Positions 6,988 to 11,876 of a stretch of DNA of 11,876 bases are shown here, piece by piece. The translations under genes and the position numbers were made by a program. The stretch is taken from positions 1 to 11,876 of the forward strand of contig JBFLVQ010000256.1 of the NCBI GenBank assembly GCA_040758525.1, in the 5' to 3' direction. Every line of letters begins with the position of its first letter. The first letter of the stretch is position 1. This DNA is from JBFLVQ01 sp040758525. Lineage in GTDB: Bacteria > Acidobacteriota > Blastocatellia > Chloracidobacteriales > JADJPF01. Below the pieces are notes generated by a model. That model had not been told where the DNA came from. It ran no database searches and was given only the letters and a program-made list of their open reading frames with translations.

Positions 6988-8400
6988 ATGGAAAATATTA
7001 AAAATGCTAATCTTTGGGATTCGGTACTCTCAGTAGTAAAGGGAAAGATCAATCATCAAAGTTTCGACACCTGGTTTCGACCGCTGATATTCTCCACTGC
7101 AACAAACAGCATAATATATGTCACAGCACCCAATGAAGTATTCAAGAACTGGATCTTAGAGCATTACTCTGATGTATTAGAAGAGTCACTACTAGAGTTA
7201 CATTTACAGAACTACCGAATCTCATTTCTATTTAATCAGCAGGGCGAACATTTAGCAGCCCATCAGACGGTAGGCGCGGTTGGTGCTGGCGTGCAATCGG
7301 TGTCACACTATAGCAACTTGGATATTGCTAGCGAGGATACAGAAGAGTTTTCCTCAACGCGTTATGTCGATATAGAACCGATCGATGCCCAACTCAATCA
7401 GAAGTATTCATTTGAGACCTTTGTGGTAGGCTCCTGCAATCAGTTTGCCCATGCCGCCGCACAAGCGGTCGCAGAAGCACCGGCAAAGACCTATAATCCT
7501 CTCTTTATCTATGGTGGTGTGGGACTTGGCAAGACACATCTAATGCATGCGATTGGCCATATGATACGGGCGCGTAATCGACATCAGCGGTTAGTCTATC
7601 TATCTTCAGAGAAGTTTATGAACGAACTGATTAACGCGATCCGTTATGACAAGACGCTCACCTTCCGAGAGAAGTACCGCTCAATTGATGTGCTGCTAAT
7701 TGACGATATACAGTTTATGGCTGGTAAAGAGCGCACTCAAGAAGAGTTCTTCCATACTTTTAATGCTCTCTATGATGCACAAAAACAGATTGTGATCTCA
7801 TCTGACTGTCCACCACGTGAGATCCCTACATTAGAAGAGCGATTACATTCCCGTTTTGAATGGGGACTGATTGCCGATATACAGCCACCTGATCTGGAAA
7901 CCAAGGTAGCCATTCTTAAGCGTAAGGCTGAGTTGGAGAAGATCAATCTTGATGATAATGTTGCGCTTTTTATTGCTAGCAAGATCAAATCGAATATACG
8001 TGAACTAGAAGGCTCATTGGTGCGCTTGGTCGCCTACTCCTCACTAAAAAAGCATCCAATAGATATTGAGCTTGCCCAAGAAGTATTACGTAACTTCATT
8101 GAAGATGACGAGCGTGGAATCTCGATTGAAACGATCCAGAAAGCAGTAGCCAATCACTATAATCTAAAAGTTGGTGACCTTAAGTCGAAGAATAATTCTC
8201 GTAATATTGCTGTGCCCCGCCAAGTAGCAATGTATCTGTGTAAGATACTGACTAAGTCAAGCCTTCCTGAGATCGGCCGCGAGTTTGGCGGTAAGCACCA
8301 TACTACGGTCTTGCATAGCGTTAATAAGATCGCCGCGCTTTACGAGTCAGAAGATAATTTCCACAGGGTTATCAACAGTTTAATTTCATCATTAAAATGA
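6988..8400 (+). CDS. dnaA: Chromosomal replication initiator protein DnaA
   Basis: The 470-residue initiator binds DnaA boxes at oriC, forms ATP-dependent filaments, opens the duplex and helps load the helicase. Domain I (about 1-80) includes a WxxVLxxVKGKINHQSFDTWF block. A short linker (about 85-135) follows. The AAA+ domain has Walker A GGVGLGKTH (176-184), Walker B VLLIDDIQF (235-243), sensor I around VISSDCPP and an arginine-finger region RLHSRFEWGL (285-294). Domain IV carries the DnaA signature, SLPEIGREFGGKHHTTVLHSVNKI (425-448), the helix-turn-helix that reads boxes. Length is typical. The ATG at 6988 has GGGGA 8 nt upstream. DnaA boxes lie both upstream and immediately downstream, and two box-like sequences fall within its last 45 bases. 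dnaN follows after a 336-bp gap. Confidence 0.98.
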   Translation: MENIKNANLWDSVLSVVKGKINHQSFDTWFRPLIFSTATNSIIYVTAPNEVFKNWILEHYSDVLEESLLELHLQNYRISFLFNQQGEHLAAHQTVGAVGAGVQSVSHYSNLDIASEDTEEFSSTRYVDIEPIDAQLNQKYSFETFVVGSCNQFAHAAAQAVAEAPAKTYNPLFIYGGVGLGKTHLMHAIGHMIRARNRHQRLVYLSSEKFMNELINAIRYDKTLTFREKYRSIDVLLIDDIQFMAGKERTQEEFFHTFNALYDAQKQIVISSDCPPREIPTLEERLHSRFEWGLIADIQPPDLETKVAILKRKAELEKINLDDNVALFIASKIKSNIRELEGSLVRLVAYSSLKKHPIDIELAQEVLRNFIEDDERGISIETIQKAVANHYNLKVGDLKSKNNSRNIAVPRQVAMYLCKILTKSSLPEIGREFGGKHHTTVLHSVNKIAALYESEDNFHRVINSLISSLK

Positions 8401-8411
8401 ACTTACTATTT

Positions 8412-8485
8412 TTTTCCACACAAACCTATTGTGGATCCACTTTGGACCCTGTGGAAAGTAAGTTGGATCTGATCAAGGATCCACA
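8412..8485. promoter_or_regulatory. DnaA box cluster, four boxes
   Basis: TTTTCCACA (8412-8420, plus strand), TGTGGATCC (8430-8438), TGTGGAAAG (8450-8458) and GGATCCACA (8477-8485). The second box sits in the 10-bp palindrome GTGGATCCAC (8431-8440), so it offers a box half-site on each strand. The second and fourth boxes are inverted copies of one another. Start-to-start spacings are 18, 20 and 27 bp. Confidence 0.7.
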
Positions 8486-8574
8486 TAAAGGCTTTTTTTA
8501 CACCCGTGATCAACAACTGATCGCACAACCTTAATGTGGTCTTAAACTGTTTACTGCAAGCTATTTGAAATATT

Positions 8575-8610
8575 TTTTCCACATTTCCACAGCCACTACT
8601 ACTACTACTA
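8575..8610 (+). promoter_or_regulatory. DnaA-trio origin unwinding element (two boxes, GC tract, five trios)
   Basis: TTTTCCACA (8575-8583) and ATTTCCACA (8583-8591) abut, sharing one base. A short GC tract GCC (8592-8594) follows, then ACT repeated five times plus A (8595-8610). Read as trios this is CTA x5 at 8596-8610, that is 3'-GAT-5' x5 on the complementary strand. This order (box, GC-rich spacer, 3'-GAT repeats) is that of the basal unwinding element described in Bacillus subtilis, where DnaA moves from duplex boxes onto single-stranded trios. Unlike that case, the bases after the trios (8611-8660) are not strongly AT-rich. Confidence 0.75.
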
Positions 8611-8724
8611 GAGAGATCCTCTGGAAGATCTAAAAGAGTAGGATCAGAAGAGCGTCGAGCAGTGGCTTATCAGGTTGCGATCTGGGTAGATCAAAATCTT
8701 TTATTTTGTGAGGAAAATAGAAAC

Positions 8725-8730
8725 AGGAGA
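8725..8730 (+). promoter_or_regulatory. Shine-Dalgarno fixing the GTG start of dnaN
   Basis: AGGAGA lies 6 nt before GTG 8737. The in-frame GTG at 8662 lacks such a site and would add 25 residues not found in DnaN proteins. Confidence 0.8.
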
Positions 8731-8736
8731 ACGGTA

Positions 8737-9849
8737 GTGGAATTTACAGTTAAAAAGAGCACCCTTCAGAAAGAATTGGGATTCGTACAAGGCGTTATCG
8801 AAAAAAAGAACACCATACCGGTGCTGCAAAACATCCTCATCAAGTCGAAGGGTGAGGGAATAGAGATCGTCGCCACCGACTTGGATGTTTCGATTCGCTG
8901 TCAGTGCGAGGCGGAGATCAAGCAATCCGGCACAATGCTTGTGCATGCGCGCAAACTCTTTGATATTGTGCGCAGTCTGCCTGAGGCCGATATACACCTG
9001 AAGAAGGACGATCAATCTTGGGCAGTATTACAATGTGAGCGTTCTCGTTTTCGCATTGTAGGTCAGCCGGAGGAGAATTTTCCTGCTGTGCCGGAGGTTA
9101 AGACAGCGAAAGTCTCACTCTCATCAGAGGTCTTGCGCTACTTTATCGAACATACTATTTTTGCCATTACTCAAGAAGAGTCACAGCGCTATGCCCTCAG
9201 TGGCGCACAATTTTTGTTGAGTAAGGGTGTTGGACGTATGATTGCTACCGATGGGCATCGCCTTGCCTTCGTTGAACACAAGAGCTTGGCAGAAGGCTTG
9301 AAAGAAGAGATTAAGATGCTAATACCGAAAAAGACACTAGCTGAATTGCTAAAGATTGCTGGTGAAGCCGAAAATGCTCCTGTCATGTTTGAGCGTGATG
9401 ATAATCATCTCTTCTTTCAACTTGGTGGACGTGTACTTATCTCACGCACACTTTCTGGTCAATTCCCAAACTATGAGTTGGTGATGCCAAAAGAGACCAA
9501 TCATACAATGACATTTGAATCGGAACGGATTGCTGCAGCAATCCGGCGTGTAGCGTTAATGGCTGATGAGAAGAGCCATGGGATAAAACTGAAGATACAG
9601 GATGGCAAAGCAGAATTCACTTCGCAAAATAGCGAGGTCGGTGAAGCACGTGAGATCTTACCGGTTGAATATGGTGGACCAGAGATTAATGTAGGGTTCA
9701 ATTCACAATATCTATTAGACTTTCTGCTTTCCGTTAATTCATCGGAAATCTATTTTGAGTTCAAGGATGTACAGAGCCAAGCACAATTACGTCCTAAGAC
9801 TGAGACAGAATATGATTACCGTTATGTAGTAATGCCTATGCGTATATGA
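8737..9849 (+). CDS. dnaN: DNA polymerase III beta sliding clamp
   Basis: From GTG 8737 the protein has 370 residues, the usual length for a beta clamp, and begins MEFTVKKSTL, which lines up with the standard DnaN N-terminus. The clamp is a head-to-tail dimer of three-domain subunits that encircles DNA and tethers polymerase III and other partners. Visible landmarks are NTIPVLQNILI and VATDLDVSI in domain 1, RMIATDGHRLAFVEH in domain 2, the SGQFPNYELVMP segment leading into domain 3, and the C-terminal YRYVVMPMRI, which contributes to the partner-binding pocket. The start choice rests on AGGAGA at 8725-8730. dnaN follows the candidate oriC. No recF follows it here; pgsA comes next after 199 bp. 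No internal damage is seen. Confidence 0.97.
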   Translation: MEFTVKKSTLQKELGFVQGVIEKKNTIPVLQNILIKSKGEGIEIVATDLDVSIRCQCEAEIKQSGTMLVHARKLFDIVRSLPEADIHLKKDDQSWAVLQCERSRFRIVGQPEENFPAVPEVKTAKVSLSSEVLRYFIEHTIFAITQEESQRYALSGAQFLLSKGVGRMIATDGHRLAFVEHKSLAEGLKEEIKMLIPKKTLAELLKIAGEAENAPVMFERDDNHLFFQLGGRVLISRTLSGQFPNYELVMPKETNHTMTFESERIAAAIRRVALMADEKSHGIKLKIQDGKAEFTSQNSEVGEAREILPVEYGGPEINVGFNSQYLLDFLLSVNSSEIYFEFKDVQSQAQLRPKTETEYDYRYVVMPMRI

Positions 9850-9871
9850 TTCTATTGTCTGGAGAGGATCG

Positions 9872-9924
9872 CCGCACCAACCCATTGTAAATAATAATAA
9901 AAAAGTTAAAATTTGGTGGTGCGG
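9872..9924. repeat. Inverted repeat with AT-rich centre in the dnaN-pgsA gap
   Basis: CCGCACCA (9872-9879) and TGGTGCGG (9917-9924) are perfect inverted 8-mers, extendable by two further G-C pairs if one A is bulged. The 37-bp interior is nearly all A/T and includes a run of A residues. No U-tract follows the right arm, so a simple terminator is doubtful. The rest of the 9850-10048 gap shows nothing I can name. Confidence 0.45.
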
Positions 9925-10048
9925 TATCTTCTTCTGAGGCAAACTGTTTGGTAATAGGCCTAATGCTGGAGTGCCCGCATAGTTTTTCCAGTTAAATCTG
10001 ATAATCCCGTATTGGTAGGGTCGGGAATAGCAGAGTGGGCAGGATTGC

Positions 10049-10798
10049 TTGAATTTACCGAACACACTGACATTCACGCGTATATTTTTCGTCCCGTTGT
10101 TGGTTGTGGTATTGCTGACGCGGGTTGCTGAGAATTGGTTTGGTGTGCCACAACAGATTCTTGGCGTTGGTCTATTTCTTGCCGCCTCTTTTACAGATTG
10201 GTTGGATGGATTTTTAGCACGCCGTCGTGGCCAAGTAACAACCTTAGGCACATTACTAGATCCAATCGCTGATAAGCTTTTGATCTCTGCTGCCTTTATT
10301 TCTCTAGTAGAGAATCGGCTGGCGCCTGCTTGGGCAGTTGTGATTATAATTGCGCGAGAGTTTGCTGTTTCAGGACTACGCGCTATTGCCGCAGCAGAAG
10401 GTTTTACTATTGCTGCATCGAAGATGGGCAAACTAAAGATGACCACTCAGGTGGTTGCGATCACCCTGCTTATTTTAGGTAGTGTGGATGGTGCGCCGCC
10501 AGTGCAAGGCAATACCTATTATAGTAGTCAGGCAACCATCTTGCAGATTATTGAAAATAATAGATTGAGTGTAGAATCGTTACGGTTGCTCTGTTACAGC
10601 GCAGGACGTGCAATGCTCTGGATTGTTGTTTTCTCGTCGCTCTATTCAATGTATGGCTACTTCCGAAAGTTCTATGGTAAGGTACGTGATCGAATAGAAG
10701 TGCGTCAACGTAGGCGTTTGCGAGAGTTGGTACGACGTCGGCGGCGAGGTAAACTGATCCTACAAAAAGAATTTACTCTGGAAAAACCAGAATCTTAA
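10049..10798 (+). CDS. pgsA: CDP-diacylglycerol--glycerol-3-phosphate 3-phosphatidyltransferase
   Basis: This inner-membrane enzyme makes phosphatidylglycerophosphate from CDP-diacylglycerol and glycerol 3-phosphate, the committed step to phosphatidylglycerol and cardiolipin. The N-terminus NLPNTLTFTRIFFVPL matches PgsA. The CDP-alcohol phosphotransferase motif is complete: D50, D53, G54, A57, R58, then G67, D71 and D75 with the canonical spacing. Further on, AREFAVSGLRAIAAAEG and KMGKLKMTTQ are typical PgsA blocks. Several hydrophobic segments agree with a polytopic protein. At 249 residues it is longer than E. coli PgsA (about 180). It has a loop around 145-175 and an Arg-rich cytoplasmic tail from about residue 206. 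The start is TTG at 10049; a weak GCAGGA lies 4 nt upstream, and an in-frame stop at 10028 with no other start codon between excludes a longer form. Phosphatidylserine synthase is a less likely alternative. Confidence 0.92.
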   Translation: MNLPNTLTFTRIFFVPLLVVVLLTRVAENWFGVPQQILGVGLFLAASFTDWLDGFLARRRGQVTTLGTLLDPIADKLLISAAFISLVENRLAPAWAVVIIIAREFAVSGLRAIAAAEGFTIAASKMGKLKMTTQVVAITLLILGSVDGAPPVQGNTYYSSQATILQIIENNRLSVESLRLLCYSAGRAMLWIVVFSSLYSMYGYFRKFYGKVRDRIEVRQRRRLRELVRRRRRGKLILQKEFTLEKPES

Positions 10799-10832
10799 GT
10801 AAAAGTGCAAGTCTTTAATCTATTATCTTGCC

Positions 10833-11876
10833 GTGAATGCAGTCTCCTCTTCAATAGATCAATTATCATCAAACCAACTACGTAACGCGCGTTTAGCAGT
10901 TCTCTTGCTAGCGTTACTGTTAGGAATGGCCAGCCTATACTATTTTTACCAGATTGGCGCAATCAATCTATATGGTGATGGTATCGCGCATTTGAACATT
11001 GCGCGTAAGATGGTTGATCTTGATAGCGCATCAATTTGGACCAGGTATGTACAATTAGGCTCACCCTGGTTACCACTACCACACCTACTTATGCTGCCTT
11101 TAGTCTGGCATGACAAACTATGGCGTAGCGGGTTAGCTGGCGGTATTGTCTCTATGCTCTGTTATGTCTGCACAGTGTTATTGATATTTGAGATTGGGGC
11201 AAGTTTTGGTGCTCTACGACGAGGTCTAGAAACAGGTCGTAAGGATATTCTCTCTGGTCTGCTGGCAGCTACGATCTTTGCACTTAATCCTAGCGTGTTG
11301 TATATGCAGGCTACGCCAATGACTGAACTACCATTTCTTGCTACCTATGCTTATGCAGTATGGATGTTGTTAAGGTGGTTGGAAAATGGTCGTGTGAATA
11401 GATTGGCCTGGGCAGGAGTAGCTGCGATGTTAGCAACCCTTACACGTTACGAAGCCTGGGCAATTATGCCTGTAGGAGTATTGATAATTTTCCTACTTGC
11501 TTCCGGAGGCTTACTACATCGTTTACGTATGGCATTGTTGTGGAGCGCAATAGCCGTGACTGGACCACTATATTGGCTCTGGCATAACTGGGCTATCTAT
11601 AATAATCCGCTCGAATTTTACAATGGCTTCTATTCACCTAGAAATTATTTAGCACGGTTTCAAGAGAAATTGAGTTGGGCTGATTTCGCAATGGGTAACA
11701 TCGGTTATGCCACTCTATTAGGTTTTGCCGCAGTAATTGTTTGTGCAGGAATAGTGCCATGTCTGCTGGCCTTGGGGGCAGTAGTACGCGGGCTAATTGA
11801 TTATCGTCGAGAATGGCGCTTGCGTATGCCTGAAATAAGATGTGCTATTTTAATGTTATTATTAGCAGCGCCGTTT
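10833..11876 (+). CDS. GT-C membrane glycosyltransferase (family 39/ArnT-like), 3' end cut by window
   Basis: The frame starts at GTG 10833 and stays open to the last base (348 codons). An in-frame TAA at 10800 bounds it on the left, and no other start lies between. It is strongly hydrophobic with repeated TM segments, the first at about residues 20-40. The first extracytoplasmic loop has LYGDGIAHLNIARKMVD (about 47-62), with an Asp placed where GT-C enzymes such as PMT/ArnT keep their catalytic acidic residue (D49). GSPWLPLPH, ATPMTELPF (E165) and TLTRYEAW (about 202-209) are blocks seen in GT39-like proteins. Such enzymes move a sugar from a polyprenyl-phosphate donor to lipid or protein outside the membrane. 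It lies 34 bp after pgsA, probably in one transcript. No clear Shine-Dalgarno is visible, so the start is less certain than the family. Donor and acceptor are unknown. Confidence 0.8.
   Translation, partial: MNAVSSSIDQLSSNQLRNARLAVLLLALLLGMASLYYFYQIGAINLYGDGIAHLNIARKMVDLDSASIWTRYVQLGSPWLPLPHLLMLPLVWHDKLWRSGLAGGIVSMLCYVCTVLLIFEIGASFGALRRGLETGRKDILSGLLAATIFALNPSVLYMQATPMTELPFLATYAYAVWMLLRWLENGRVNRLAWAGVAAMLATLTRYEAWAIMPVGVLIIFLLASGGLLHRLRMALLWSAIAVTGPLYWLWHNWAIYNNPLEFYNGFYSPRNYLARFQEKLSWADFAMGNIGYATLLGFAAVIVCAGIVPCLLALGAVVRGLIDYRREWRLRMPEIRCAILMLLLAAPF

Larger units (their letters stand above)
8357..8610. other. Probable oriC core between dnaA and dnaN
   Basis: The region begins in the last codons of dnaA and runs into the dnaA-dnaN gap. 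It contains boxes of the form NTTTCCACA or TGTGGATCC at 8357-8365, 8412-8420, 8430-8438, 8450-8458, 8477-8485, 8575-8583 and 8583-8591, in both orientations. A TTATCAACA variant lies at 8369-8377. The segment 8531-8580 is AT-rich. It ends in a DnaA-trio tract. No gene fits in 8401-8736; the frame open from GTG 8662 is only an upstream extension of dnaN. Dense boxes next to dnaA and dnaN are the standard sequence signature of a bacterial origin. Position was judged by eye without a skew calculation. Confidence 0.8.

Noticed and set aside
8464..8499. Intrinsic terminator after dnaA (short stem plus T7)
   Set aside because: The stem is only 6 bp with weak pairs and ends about 10 nt before the T run, so it does not make a credible terminator.
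8595..8610. ACT repeat as a microsatellite or CRISPR-like repeat
   Set aside because: It is too short for a CRISPR and has no spacers; its exact position after two DnaA boxes and a GC tract is better explained as DnaA trios.
8662..8736. Longer dnaN beginning at GTG 8662
   Set aside because: The extra 25 residues have no counterpart in DnaN, no Shine-Dalgarno precedes 8662, and GTG 8737 has AGGAGA at ideal spacing.
9787..10446. Long open frame on the minus strand (219 codons) opposite pgsA
   Set aside because: It lies antisense to the well-supported pgsA, has low-complexity Ala/Ser/Arg composition and no recognisable family motif; it is a shadow of the real gene.
1..11876. tRNA, rRNA, insertion sequence, prophage or defence genes
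   Set aside because: No cloverleaf or rRNA-like segment, transposase, integrase, nuclease-system motif or flanking target duplication was seen in either strand.

Overview
The window is a bacterial chromosomal replication-origin neighbourhood. dnaA and dnaN sit next to each other at about 6988-9849, and DnaA-box clusters lie on both sides of dnaA. The DNA is moderately AT-rich by eye. The organism is probably an Acidobacteriota member. This rests on the style of the proteins: an archaeal/fungal-type Asd, a cytoplasmic type I phosphodiesterase ending in a RLRELGY-type tail, a membrane sulfatase-like protein with a MopE-like motif, and a GT-C protein with a GDGIAHLNIAR loop. It is an inference from family resemblance, not a database result.

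Layout. 1-863: the 3' part of thrB (homoserine kinase). 894-1943: asd (aspartate-semialdehyde dehydrogenase). Both run rightward and belong to the aspartate/threonine pathway. asd overlaps, tail to tail by 10 bp, a leftward three-gene operon (6547 down to 1934). In transcription order this operon encodes a type I phosphodiesterase/phosphatase-family enzyme, a polytopic membrane protein with an extracytoplasmic sulfatase/phosphotransferase-type domain, and a GT2 glycosyltransferase. Its junctions are TGATG and TAGCATG, so translation is almost certainly coupled. A good sigma70-type promoter for it (6691-6663) lies in the AT-rich gap shared with dnaA.

6548-6987 is the divergent gap between that operon and dnaA. 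It holds an 18-bp AT palindrome, a hairpin-forming inverted repeat and two tandem DnaA boxes 11 bp apart. dnaA is followed by a 336-bp non-coding region with at least six further DnaA boxes and a textbook-like DnaA-trio element: two abutting boxes, a short GC tract, then five CTA trios at 8596-8610. dnaN (GTG start at 8737) comes next. This region is the likely oriC core and is unusually dense in GATC.

The right side carries pgsA (phosphatidylglycerophosphate synthase, TTG start, Arg-rich tail) and the 5' part of a GT-C membrane glycosyltransferase (10833 to the window end). Genes on both flanks of the origin mostly point away from it, as expected for leading-strand genes; thrB and asd are the exception. 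Functionally the window combines replication initiation with envelope work (phospholipid headgroup synthesis, lipid-linked sugar transfer, phospho/sulfo-group transfer). I found no mobile element, CRISPR array, rRNA, tRNA or defence system. The most interesting content is the origin architecture and the envelope-modification operon.
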